Made by a program: the position numbers and the translations under genes. 64,000 bases of DNA from Actinomycetes bacterium (GTDB lineage Bacteria > Actinomycetota > Acidimicrobiia > Acidimicrobiales > Microtrichaceae). The stretch spans positions 248,001-312,000 of the forward strand of contig JAAEPF010000002.1 of the NCBI GenBank assembly GCA_024222295.1, read 5' to 3'. A model generated the notes under the pieces. That model was not told where the DNA came from. It ran no database searches and saw only the letters and a program-made list of their open reading frames with translations. Positions within the stretch are counted from its first letter, which is position 1; every line of letters begins with the position of its first letter. This document shows, one piece after another, positions 26,602 through 35,199 of this stretch.

Positions 26602-28355
26602 GCGACCCCTCGGGCGGTGCCGAACGAGGTGAGGTTGCAGGTGCTGTCGGTGCTGGAGCGGTCCGCACGGTTGCGGTCTGCTGCGCCGACTGGCAGGCGG
26701 TGGCCACAGGGCGCCCGGCGCGGGTGCCTGTTGGTGTGTTTCATGCCAACCGTGCGGTGTCTGTATCGGCGTCAGCGCGCAACGAAGGAGTCTCGGTGGG
26801 GCTTCGCCGCCGGGAGGCCCAGGCGCGTTGCCCGAACCTGGAGGTATTCGAGGCCGACGAGACCCGCGACGCCCGGGCCTTCGAAGCGGTGCTGGGGGCA
26901 CTCGACACGATCGCTCCGCGCTGGGAGGTGAGCGAGGCGGGCAGGGTGGCTGTGCCGGCGGTTGGGCCCTCCCGGTACCACGGAGGTGACCGTCGTCTGG
27001 CCGCAAGGGTGCACGAAGTGGTCCGCGGTGCACTCGCGGAAGTCTTCGACTCCTGTGTGGACACCGGGGCTTCGCTGTTTCCGGCGATCGGCGTTGGGGT
27101 GGCCGATGGTCCGCGCGCCGCAGCTGTGTTGGCCGAGAGGGCAAGCGTCGGACGTGCCGGGCGCCGGGGCATCTGTGTCGTGGCCCCCGGCGACACCGCA
27201 GAAGCCCTCTCAGGGCTGCCCGTGGCCTGGATCATGGCCGGGGGCCCCGGTTGGGGTGCAAGCGACCAACTCGGTGAACTCGCCGACGTGCTGCGGCGCC
27301 TGGGCCTGGGTTCCCTTGGCCGCTTCGCCGCCATCGAGCCCACCGATGTCCTCGCTCGCTTCGGCACAGTTGGAGCTACTGCTCACGACTTCGCCCGCGG
27401 AATGGAGAAGGGTCATGTGGTGCTGGCCGACCTGCCGGCCGACCTGCGCGTGTCGGCGGTCGTCGACCCGCCGGCGGAGGCGGTCGACCGTGCAGCATTC
27501 GTGGCCAAGGTGCTGGCCGACGACATGCACGCGGAGCTTTCGGGCCGTGGGCTGGCCTGCAGCCGCGTGCTGGTAGTCGCAGAGACCGAAGTGGGTGACC
27601 GGATCGAACGCCTCTGGCGCCACGAGGGCACTTTGTCGGCGGCCGCGGTGGCACAACGGGCGCGTTGGCAGCTCGACGGCTGGCTTTCCACAGGGCGGGG
27701 TTTGGGGCGCTGTCGGGGTGGTGTGAGCCGCATAGAGCTGGTGCCCGAACAGGTGGTTCCCGATGACGGCCTGCAGCTCGGCTTCTGGGGTGGGAGCTCC
27801 GAGTCGGGGGAGAGGGCGCTGAAGTCACTGGCAAGGGTGCAGGCGATGCTGGGTCCCGAGGCCGTGGTGGTACCTGAATGGAAGGGCGGTCGGGCCCCCG
27901 GTGAGCGGTATCGCCCGGTACCCCTCGAGACGGTCGACCTCGATGCACGACCGGGCCGCGACGACCGCCCGTGGCCCGGTGCGCTTCCGGCGCCCTCCCC
28001 TGCAGTGGTCTGGCCCTCGCCCGTGGCAGCCGAAGTGCTCGACGGCGAAGGTCGCTTGGTCGGGGTCAACGGCCGTGGCCTCATCTCGGCCCCACCTGCA
28101 AGCTGCGCTCTCGACGGTGGGCCGCGTGCCGACGTGAAGGCATGGGCCGGCCCGTGGTGTATCGACGAACGTTGGTGGGACCCGGTGGCGCACCGCCGAC
28201 GGGCACGACTGCAGGTCCTGGTCGAGGGTCTACCGACCGTCGCCGACCCCGGTGGTGCGGGTGACATCACGGGTGGGGGTGAGCCGGCGCCCTCCACCGC
28301 CCACCTGCTCACCCTGGAGTCGGGACGGTGGTGGCTCGAGGCCACCTACGACTAG
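26598..28355 (+). CDS. imuB: ImuB, Y-family polymerase-like mutasome hub (catalytically inactive type)
   Basis: A 585-residue Y-family relative. The N-terminal polymerase strand reads VAVCCADW, and the residues that hold the metal-binding acids in active Y polymerases (SxDE) are replaced by AVGPSRY, so it is probably not a polymerase. It contains a beta-clamp-binding motif QLGFWG at residues 393-398, comparable to QLPLWG of M. tuberculosis ImuB, which is essential there. ImuB brings DnaE2 and ImuA' to the clamp. The start overlaps the imuA' stop. The C-terminal 150 residues are Pro-rich then conserved. Confidence 0.88.
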   Translation: MSDPSGGAERGEVAGAVGAGAVRTVAVCCADWQAVATGRPARVPVGVFHANRAVSVSASARNEGVSVGLRRREAQARCPNLEVFEADETRDARAFEAVLGALDTIAPRWEVSEAGRVAVPAVGPSRYHGGDRRLAARVHEVVRGALAEVFDSCVDTGASLFPAIGVGVADGPRAAAVLAERASVGRAGRRGICVVAPGDTAEALSGLPVAWIMAGGPGWGASDQLGELADVLRRLGLGSLGRFAAIEPTDVLARFGTVGATAHDFARGMEKGHVVLADLPADLRVSAVVDPPAEAVDRAAFVAKVLADDMHAELSGRGLACSRVLVVAETEVGDRIERLWRHEGTLSAAAVAQRARWQLDGWLSTGRGLGRCRGGVSRIELVPEQVVPDDGLQLGFWGGSSESGERALKSLARVQAMLGPEAVVVPEWKGGRAPGERYRPVPLETVDLDARPGRDDRPWPGALPAPSPAVVWPSPVAAEVLDGEGRLVGVNGRGLISAPPASCALDGGPRADVKAWAGPWCIDERWWDPVAHRRRARLQVLVEGLPTVADPGGAGDITGGGEPAPSTAHLLTLESGRWWLEATYD

Positions 28356-28681
28356 CAGCGCCTGCCTGCGGCCAGCGCACGCATCAAGCACGCGCGCAGT
28401 TTCCGGCAAACCATCGGACCGCGCGCTTCGATGGTGTTGCTGAGCGGTCGATCAGCCTCTGAACCGCCGGGCAGCGGCACCGCCGCGACCGGCGTTTGGG
28501 GCCGTACACCGCCTCTGCGTCTCCATCGGCCCGCAGGGAACATGGCGCTGGTCGTCCCAGGAGCATTGCTGCGCGGCGGCGGTGGGTCGCTCATGGCGTG
28601 CGCGATCACTGATTCGGGGGCACAATCCTGAGAAGCTGTGACAGCCGCCGCGACGTAGCGTGCACCACAGCAGGAGGAAAC
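28356..28681. other. 326-base noncoding gap before the two-component system
   Basis: I see no convincing gene here: the open frames are short and Arg/Pro-rich. It should hold the promoter of the response regulator, and its end contains the AGGAGG ribosome-binding site at 28672-28677. Confidence 0.5.
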
Positions 28682-29419
28682 GTGCCTGACGACCCCACTT
28701 CCGAAGAGACCCAGACCGATGCCCCCGGGCCCAGAGACCCACTGGTGCTGGTGGTGGAGGACGAGGTCGCACTCGCGGACGGCATCCAGCGTGGCCTCCA
28801 GCAGGAGGGCTTCCGGGTGGAAGTCGTGCACGACGGCATGCAGGGCCTCGAGCGGGGTCGTGCCGACGACATCGATGCGATCGTGCTCGACATCATGTTG
28901 CCGGGGATGAACGGCTACAAGGTCTGCCGCAACCTGCGCGGTGAGGGGATCACCACGCCGATCCTCATGCTCACCGCCAAGTCCGGCGAGTACGACGAGG
29001 CGGAGGCACTCGACACCGGTGCCGACGACTTCCTGTCCAAGCCGTTCTCGTTCGTTGTGCTGGTCGCCCGGCTCAACGCCCTGCTGCGGCGCTCGAGCGA
29101 TGCCAAGGCCCAGCCGATGGTGGTCGGCGACCTGGTGCTCGACCCGCTGCCACGCACATGTCGCAGGGGCGACACCGAGATCGCCCTCACGACCCGTGAG
29201 TACGAGCTGCTCGAGGCCCTCATGCGCAAGCCTGGCAAGACCGTCGACAAGCAGGACCTGCTCGAGAAGGTCTGGGGAGACGACTTCGACGGCGATCCCA
29301 ATGTCGTGGAGGTGTACGTCGGCTACCTGCGCCGCAAGATCGACCGGCCCTTTGAGCGCAACGACATCGAGACCGTCCGCGGGGTCGGCTACCGAATCGG
29401 AGAGGAGACGGGTGGCTGA
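28682..29419 (+). CDS. OmpR-family response regulator
   Basis: A 245-residue DNA-binding regulator. The receiver domain has the acidic pair Glu26/Asp27, phospho-acceptor Asp70 in VLDIMLPGMNG, Thr98 and Lys120 (SKPF). The winged-helix domain begins near 145 and ends with VRGVGYRIG. The GTG start is set by AGGAGG four bases upstream. The histidine kinase gene overlaps its end by eight bases, so they form one operon. The regulon is unknown. Confidence 0.92.
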   Translation: MPDDPTSEETQTDAPGPRDPLVLVVEDEVALADGIQRGLQQEGFRVEVVHDGMQGLERGRADDIDAIVLDIMLPGMNGYKVCRNLRGEGITTPILMLTAKSGEYDEAEALDTGADDFLSKPFSFVVLVARLNALLRRSSDAKAQPMVVGDLVLDPLPRTCRRGDTEIALTTREYELLEALMRKPGKTVDKQDLLEKVWGDDFDGDPNVVEVYVGYLRRKIDRPFERNDIETVRGVGYRIGEETGG

Positions 29420-30941
29420 AGCCGCCTCTCCGGACCATGTCGCCGGTCTGTCCGACGGGGCCGACGACGCCGAACCGACGTCGCTGGTCAGCCGCCTGGG
29501 CAAGTCGGTCCGTTGGCGCCTGACGCTGATCGTGATGGCCGTCGTGGGCGTGGCGTTGTTGCTGGGCGCGCTCCTGTTGGTCAGGTGGGTCGAGGCCACG
29601 ATGGTCAACGACGTGCGCCAGCGCAACGAGGCCGCGCTCAACTCGATGGCGGAGTTGCTGGGTGAAGGCAGGTTGCCCTCGGAGCTGCTGGCCAGTGAAA
29701 CGGAGTTCCAGCGCAGGCTGACCGCGGGCCAGGACGAGTTCGACAACGTGCTGACGTCGACCTTCTTCTTCCTCGACGGCGCTGCCCTGGCGGAACTCGA
29801 GTCCCGCCAGGTGCGTGACGAAGCCGGCCGGATCATGCTGTTCGGCCGCAGCGGCCTGCCGGAGGACATCCGGGGCGGCTACGTAGAAGTGACGCGCGAC
29901 CTGAGCAGCAACATCGGCCCGCTGGCGTTGCACGCCGTGACCCCCCGCGACGCCATCGACCGTTCGGTGAGGGCGCTCACCGGTGCGCTTGTGCTCGGCC
30001 TTCCGCTGCTGGTGCTCGCGGCCGGTGCCATGACCTGGGTGGGTGTGGGTCGCACGCTCGCACCTGTGGCCGCCATGACCCGTCGGGTGCGCGAGTTGAG
30101 CGCCACCACCCTCGATGCCCGCGTGCCGGTGCCGCCCAGCGGCGACGAGATCGCGGAGTTGGCCGAGACCATGAACGAGATGCTCGAACGCCTCGAGCGG
30201 TCATCCGCCGCCCAGCGCCAGTTCGTTTCGGATGCATCCCACGAGCTCCGCTCACCCGTTGCCTCCATTCGCGCGCAGCTCGAGACGGCGCTGCGCTACC
30301 CGGACGACGTGGACTGGCCCCAGGTGGCCGAAGTGGTGCTCGCAGAAGATGACCGGCTCGACCACCTGGTCGGCAACCTGCTCGCCATGGCACGACTCGA
30401 GGAGGGCCGCCGCGGGCCGCGCACTGAGGTCGACCTGGAAGACCTCGTGCTGGCCCAGGCGAGACGGCTGACCGGCAAGTCTGTAGACGTGTCAGCCGTG
30501 TCGGCGGGCCGGGTCTGGGGCAACGTGGGCGAGCTGACGAGCGTGGTGCGCAACCTCACCGACAACGCCGCACGCCATGCCTCGTCAGAGGTGTGCATAA
30601 GCCTGCGTGAGGAGGGGCCCTGGGTGGCGCTGCGGGTCGGCGACAATGGCGAAGGCGTGGTCCCGTCTGATCGCGAGCGCATCTTCGAGCGCTTCGCCCG
30701 CCTCGAGGAGGGCCGCACCCGCGACCGCGGTGGCGCGGGACTCGGCCTCGCGCTCAGCAAGAGGATCGTCGAGGCCCACGGCGGACGGATCCATGTGGAG
30801 GACGCACCGGGTGGCGGTGCGGTGTTCGTCGTGTCGCTGCCTTCGGCCGGTTGGACGCCCGCCGCGGATGGCGTTGACGCCGATGGCGTGCGTACGGGCT
30901 CACCGGGCAGCGCGGACAACTCCGGGCGCCAGGAGTCCTAG
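29412..30941 (+). CDS. Sensor histidine kinase, HAMP-type
   Basis: A 509-residue membrane kinase. Two transmembrane segments (about 36-57 and 188-212) flank an extracytoplasmic domain of about 130 residues. HAMP follows, then the HisKA dimerisation domain with phospho-acceptor His277 (SDASHELRSPVAS), and the HATPase domain with N-box NLTDNAARHA, GDNGEGV, and GGAGLGLALSKRIVEAHGG. The GTG at 29412 is preceded by GAGGAG and overlaps the response regulator gene. The C-terminal 35 residues are a polar tail. The signal is unknown. Confidence 0.9.
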   Translation: MAEAASPDHVAGLSDGADDAEPTSLVSRLGKSVRWRLTLIVMAVVGVALLLGALLLVRWVEATMVNDVRQRNEAALNSMAELLGEGRLPSELLASETEFQRRLTAGQDEFDNVLTSTFFFLDGAALAELESRQVRDEAGRIMLFGRSGLPEDIRGGYVEVTRDLSSNIGPLALHAVTPRDAIDRSVRALTGALVLGLPLLVLAAGAMTWVGVGRTLAPVAAMTRRVRELSATTLDARVPVPPSGDEIAELAETMNEMLERLERSSAAQRQFVSDASHELRSPVASIRAQLETALRYPDDVDWPQVAEVVLAEDDRLDHLVGNLLAMARLEEGRRGPRTEVDLEDLVLAQARRLTGKSVDVSAVSAGRVWGNVGELTSVVRNLTDNAARHASSEVCISLREEGPWVALRVGDNGEGVVPSDRERIFERFARLEEGRTRDRGGAGLGLALSKRIVEAHGGRIHVEDAPGGGAVFVVSLPSAGWTPAADGVDADGVRTGSPGSADNSGRQES

Positions 30942-30946
30942 CGCTG

Positions 30947-32683
30947 TCAGGCGGTGCCGGTGAGCGCGGTTGTGCCCGAGGATCGCAGGAAGCTCTCGAA
31001 CGCCGACTTCGGCAGCGGGGGAGCGAACAGGAACCCCTGTGCGAGGTCGCAGCCGCAGCTGTCGAGGAACCGTCTCTGGCGCTCGTGCTCGAGACCCTCT
31101 GCGACCGCCACGACTCCCAGGTTGTGTGCCAGCGCCACGATGGTGCGGGTGATGGTGCCGGAGCGGTCATCGGAGAAGTCGCCCACGAAGCGGCGGTCGA
31201 TCTTCAGGGTGTGCAGCGGCAGCTGGTGCAGGTACGACAGCGACGAGTATCCGGTACCGAAGTCGTCGAGCGACACGTGCACGCCCTGCCGGTCGAGCTG
31301 GCGAAGCCTGTCCGCTGCCATGCGCAGGTCGTCGACGAGTAGCGACTCGGTGATCTCGAGCTCGATTCGCTCAGGGTCGAGTCGTGCGTTGTCGAGCACC
31401 GAGGCGAGGCGCTCGAGGAAGTCGCGGCGATTGAATTCCGCGGCGGAGATGTTGACCGAGATGCGCCGCTTGGTGGGGAAGATCCCGTCACGGTCCCATT
31501 CGGTCATGTCTGTGGCCACGGTGTTGAGCACGAAGTCACTGATGGCGCCGATGGCGCCCGTCGCCTCGGCAGCGGGGATGAACTCCGCGGGTGACACCGG
31601 GCCGCGCTCGTTGTGGTGCCAGCGCAGCAGCGCCTCGGCGCCCGCAAGTTCCCCGCTGCGGAGATCGATGATCGGCTGGTAGTAGACGTCGAGTTCGTGG
31701 CGGGCGGTCGCCAGCCGAAGGTCGCGGTCCAGGTGCAGGTGCTGGCGGTTGCGGATGTCGACAGTGACGTCGTGGAAGCGGAACTGGTTGCGTCCGCGCC
31801 GCCGGCTGGTCTGCAGGGCACGGTCGGCCGCCGCGAGGAGTTCGACCGCCGCATCGGCATCGTCGGGTCCGCGTGCGGCGCCCACAGAGGCCGTGAGGTG
31901 CAACTCCAGGCTGTTCGTGGCGTACGGCACGGCGATGCGGCGCTGGACTTCCTCCGCGAGGCGTCGCATGCGCGTGTCGAAGGCGAGTGCGGGGTCGTCA
32001 CCCCGTACGACCAGCAGGAACTCGTCGACCCCGACGCGGCCGACCTCGACGCGTCGGTCGGTGAGGTCGCGCAGCCGCTCGGCCACCTCCACGAGCACGG
32101 CGTCGCCGATCGAAGGCCCGAACGAGTCGTTGATGGCCCGGAAGCCATCGATGTCGACGTGCAGCACGCCCACCCTGCAGGCGGTGGTCTGGCAGTCGAT
32201 GAGCAGCTCTGCCACCCGGCGGATGATCTGGTCGCGGCTGGCCAGGGCGGTGAGGGCGTCGGTGAACATGAGCCGGTGGAGGTTCTGTTCGGCATCGACG
32301 ACCGACGTGAGGTCGCCGAGGGCAAAGATGACTCCCGACTCCGTGTTGTCAGGTTCGATCGGGCCGACCCGCATGCGCACCCAGGTCGCCCGCCTGCCGC
32401 TGCGCAGCAGCACGGTCTCGTCAACGAGGGAACCGGCTCCGGACAACACATGGGCCACCGGACCCTCGGCGGCGGAGATCGGCTCGTTGGCACGGGTCTC
32501 GAGGTGCCAAGGGGGGTCGAGCACGTTGGCGCCCACTATGCGCTCGACGGGCATGTCCAGCAGGCCACACAGTGCGGGATTCGCCGAGGTGATCGCGCCG
32601 TTGGGTGCGATCAGCGCCACACCCTCGGTGAGGACCGCAAGGGAGGATGGCGACAGGTTGATGTCGGCACTCCTCGCATGCAT
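30947..32683 (-). CDS. PAS-GGDEF-EAL protein with degenerate GGDEF
   Basis: A 578-residue cytosolic cyclic-di-GMP turnover protein: a PAS-like sensor (about 15-125), GGDEF domain (135-310) and EAL domain (320-565). The active-site motif reads GVDEF (218-222) instead of GGDEF, so diguanylate cyclase activity is doubtful. The EAL part keeps EALLRW (Glu350), EITES, the DDFGTGYSSLSYL loop and a lysine in TLKIDR, so phosphodiesterase activity is expected. A GTP-sensing role for the degenerate domain is known in relatives. It is convergent with the kinase, five bases apart. Confidence 0.88.
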   Translation of the reverse strand: MHARSADINLSPSSLAVLTEGVALIAPNGAITSANPALCGLLDMPVERIVGANVLDPPWHLETRANEPISAAEGPVAHVLSGAGSLVDETVLLRSGRRATWVRMRVGPIEPDNTESGVIFALGDLTSVVDAEQNLHRLMFTDALTALASRDQIIRRVAELLIDCQTTACRVGVLHVDIDGFRAINDSFGPSIGDAVLVEVAERLRDLTDRRVEVGRVGVDEFLLVVRGDDPALAFDTRMRRLAEEVQRRIAVPYATNSLELHLTASVGAARGPDDADAAVELLAAADRALQTSRRRGRNQFRFHDVTVDIRNRQHLHLDRDLRLATARHELDVYYQPIIDLRSGELAGAEALLRWHHNERGPVSPAEFIPAAEATGAIGAISDFVLNTVATDMTEWDRDGIFPTKRRISVNISAAEFNRRDFLERLASVLDNARLDPERIELEITESLLVDDLRMAADRLRQLDRQGVHVSLDDFGTGYSSLSYLHQLPLHTLKIDRRFVGDFSDDRSGTITRTIVALAHNLGVVAVAEGLEHERQRRFLDSCGCDLAQGFLFAPPLPKSAFESFLRSSGTTALTGTA

Positions 32684-32774
32684 GTCTGGGCGCCCCCTGC
32701 GGACGGTCGCAATCCGGTCCGCCGTCGGCGGCCGGGACCACTGGAACTGTCCGGATCCTAATTCTGGGACCGGT

Positions 32775-32801
32775 ATTCCCCGGGGGATGGTCGCGGGGAA
32801 T
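32775..32801. terminator. Weak hairpin between pepF and the GGDEF-EAL gene
   Basis: Arms ATTCCCCG and CGGGGAAT (8 bases, loop 11) lie 35 bases downstream of the pepF stop on the minus strand, with no T tract. It could be a terminator or an operator for the next gene. Confidence 0.3.
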
Positions 32802-32835
32802 GAGATGCAAGCGATCGCGCTGAAACGAGGTTGAC

Positions 32836-34656
32836 TCAGTTGATGCGGTCGGCATCGCGCCCGGCCTGCAGTGCAGCGTTCAGCTGGCCCTCGACGATGT
32901 CCAGACCGGCGTCCCAGAAACCGGGGTCGCCGAGGTCACAGTCGACGATCCTTCCCAGTTCCTCGGGGGCCATGGAGCCACCTGCGGACAACAGCTCGAG
33001 GTAGGCGGGCACGAACTCGGCGCCTCGCTCGCGGTAGCGGGCATACACCGACAGTGCGAGGAGCTGGCCGTAGGCATAGGCGTAGACGTATCCGGGTGTG
33101 CCTATGAAGTGTGGGATGTAGCTCCACCATGTGAGGTATCCGTCGGTGAGCTCCACGGAATCGCCGAGTGCAGCGCTCTGGGTCTGCTGCCACAGTTCGC
33201 CGAACCGCTCAGGCGACAGCTCGCCGTCCTCGCGTCGAGAGGTGTGCACGGCGTCCTCGAACCGGTTCATCGCCACCTGGCGGAATACGGTGGCGATCGA
33301 GTCCTCGAGGGTGGACGCGAGCAGTGAGAAGCGCTGGGCCGGATCGTCCAGGCGTTCGAGCAGGGCGTTGTTGGTGACGGCCTCGCCGAACACCGACGCG
33401 GTCTCGGCGAGGGTCAGCGGCGTGCTCTGGTGGAACACTCCCTGCTCGCGGGCCAGGTAGGCGTGCAGGCCGTGGCCGAGCTCGTGGGCGAGGGTGAGCA
33501 CATCGCGGTTGCGGCTGGTCCAGTTGAGCAGCACGTAGGGATGGTGGGAGGGCACGGTGTAGGCACAGAACGCCCCGGGCCGCTTGCCTCCTCCGGCGGG
33601 TGCGTCGATCCAGTTCTCGTCGAAGAAGCTCCTGGCGACACTCGCCAGCTCGGGCGAGAAGCTCGCATAGGCGTCCAGCACCAGCTCGCGGGCCTCGCTC
33701 CAGCCGATGGTCGACTCGTCGTCGGCCACGCTGGCCATGCGGTCGTAGTCGGCGAGCCGGTCGAGCCCGAGCACCTGCGCCTTGGCCTCGTACCAGCGGT
33801 GGGCGATGTCATAGCGACCCACGACTGCCTGCACGAGGGCATTGACCGACGCGTCTGAGGCCTCGTTGGACAGGTTCCGCGAGGAGATCCAGCTCGGGTA
33901 GTGGCGCAGGCGGTCATCGACGGACTTGTCGAGTAGAAGCGTGTTGTAGATGAACGCCCTGGTGCGGAGGCCCGGCGCCAGTGATTCGGTGACGGCGCCG
34001 GCAGCGGCCTGGCGCGTGGCACGGTCCGGGTGTTGCAGCAGAGACAGCCCGGCTTCGAGTCCGGTGGTGACCGTGTCCTCGTCGGGCTGGCCCGCGAGCG
34101 CACCCGGTAGTTCGACGGTGAGCGCCGAGGTGAGCTCGTCGAAGAGCCGCACCCAGGCGCTGGAACCGCTCACGGACTTCTCGGTGAGCACCTTCTCTTC
34201 CGGTTCCGACAACAGGTGGGTGCGGTAGCGGCGCATGTTGCGCAGGTGGTGCGCACAGAAGTCGAGTGCCGGGTCGGCGAGCAGTTCCTCGACATGCTCG
34301 TCGGGCAGCGCTGCCCATTCGAGCTCGAAGAAGACGAGCTTGGTGGCCATGGAAGTGGACCGCTCCTGGGCGGCCATCATCGCGGCGCCACGCTCGGGGT
34401 CGTCGGTCTGCTCGGAGAACCGCAGCATGACGTAGTTGCCGATGCGCCCGAGGAGGTCCTCCAGTTCGGCAGAGCGGTGCATGAGGGCGGCCAGGGCCGC
34501 GCTGTCCAGCTCCGCAACGGTGCCGCGGGCGCCGGCGAGCTCGTCGACCACCTCGTCGGCCTGGTCCAGCATTTCCTCGACGCTGCCCCCCGTGAGCAGG
34601 TCATCGAGGTGCCAGCGCACATCCGCGGCGGTCAGGTCGGCATCTTCGGCAGTCAT
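32836..34656 (-). CDS. pepF: Oligoendopeptidase F family (M3B) zinc metallopeptidase
   Basis: A 606-residue cytosolic peptidase of family M3, cleaving oligopeptides. The zinc motif AHELGHGLHAYLA is present, with the downstream Glu ligand in LAETASVFGEA. The N-terminal helical region (DVRWHLDDLL to about 200) matches PepF. I take the ATG at 34656; TACCCT lies seven bases upstream and no Shine-Dalgarno sequence is seen. The size matches the family (about 600). Confidence 0.92.
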   Translation of the reverse strand: MTAEDADLTAADVRWHLDDLLTGGSVEEMLDQADEVVDELAGARGTVAELDSAALAALMHRSAELEDLLGRIGNYVMLRFSEQTDDPERGAAMMAAQERSTSMATKLVFFELEWAALPDEHVEELLADPALDFCAHHLRNMRRYRTHLLSEPEEKVLTEKSVSGSSAWVRLFDELTSALTVELPGALAGQPDEDTVTTGLEAGLSLLQHPDRATRQAAAGAVTESLAPGLRTRAFIYNTLLLDKSVDDRLRHYPSWISSRNLSNEASDASVNALVQAVVGRYDIAHRWYEAKAQVLGLDRLADYDRMASVADDESTIGWSEARELVLDAYASFSPELASVARSFFDENWIDAPAGGGKRPGAFCAYTVPSHHPYVLLNWTSRNRDVLTLAHELGHGLHAYLAREQGVFHQSTPLTLAETASVFGEAVTNNALLERLDDPAQRFSLLASTLEDSIATVFRQVAMNRFEDAVHTSRREDGELSPERFGELWQQTQSAALGDSVELTDGYLTWWSYIPHFIGTPGYVYAYAYGQLLALSVYARYRERGAEFVPAYLELLSAGGSMAPEELGRIVDCDLGDPGFWDAGLDIVEGQLNAALQAGRDADRIN

Positions 34657-34663
34657 GGGCGGC

Positions 34664-34669
34664 AGGGTA
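34664..34669 (-). promoter_or_regulatory. Candidate -10 of leaderless pepF
   Basis: TACCCT on the minus strand, seven bases before the ATG at 34656. Confidence 0.42.
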
Positions 34670-34705
34670 CAACCACCGCGCCCCACCGCAATTCACGTTG
34701 CATGC

Positions 34706-35125
34706 TCAGGGTTGGGGGTTGAAGCCCCGCTCCTGTTGGACACTGCGGATGTAGGCGATCACGTTGGTGACCTCCTGGTCGTCGAGGCTGCCGATGGCCG
34801 GCATGGGCGTGAAGTCGTAGTACTCCCGGGGCGCGCCATTTTCGATTGCCTGGCGGAATTCCGCGTCGGTTGTCTCACCGGGGGCAAAGTGCTCATCGAG
34901 CTGTGAGGGCCCCTGGCTGCTGCCCTCGAAGTCGCGGCCGTGACAGGAGCCGCAGAAGTCCATGTAGGTCTGCTCGCCGGCCGCGAGGTCGGGCTCGTCA
35001 GGGGTGCCTTCGCTCTTCGACGGGTCGCTGTCGCCGCACCCGCCGACCAGTGCGGCCAGCAGCAGCGTTGCCGTGGCGCCGAGCAGCCGGCCGGCGGTCA
35101 GGGGGCGGTTGCAGGTGAGTGTCAC
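34706..35125 (-). CDS. Cytochrome c class I lipoprotein
   Basis: A 139-residue protein with a signal peptide ending in LVGGC, a lipobox Cys at about 30, then an acidic linker and a class I cytochrome c domain with haem site CGSCHG and distal Met region TPMPAIGSLDDQEV, ending in the C-terminal helix VIAYIRSVQ. It should be an outer-face electron carrier. The GTG at 35125 is preceded by TACGAT six bases upstream. It diverges from dnaE2 with the LexA box in between. No oxidase genes are adjacent. Confidence 0.88.
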   Translation of the reverse strand: MTLTCNRPLTAGRLLGATATLLLAALVGGCGDSDPSKSEGTPDEPDLAAGEQTYMDFCGSCHGRDFEGSSQGPSQLDEHFAPGETTDAEFRQAIENGAPREYYDFTPMPAIGSLDDQEVTNVIAYIRSVQQERGFNPQP

Positions 35126-35131
35126 AGCGTG

Positions 35132-35137
35132 ATCGTA
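35132..35137 (-). promoter_or_regulatory. Candidate -10 of the cytochrome c gene
   Basis: TACGAT on the minus strand, six bases before the GTG at 35125. Confidence 0.42.
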
Positions 35138-35171
35138 ACTTCGCGTGGGCTGGGAGCGGCCAAACTTGTGA

Positions 35172-35187
35172 TCGAACAGGTGTTCGG
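35172..35187. promoter_or_regulatory. LexA (SOS) box of dnaE2
   Basis: TCGAACAGGTGTTCGG matches CGAAC-N4-GTTCG. TATGCT (35188-35193) follows directly, ending six bases before the ATG at 35200, the same spacing as at imuA'. Confidence 0.85.
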
Positions 35188-35199
35188 TATGCTCCGGAA

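Noticed and set aside
28431-28631. 66-codon plus-strand frame in the gap before the response regulator
   Set aside because: Low-complexity Gly/Pro/Arg composition and no ribosome-binding site; likely noncoding.
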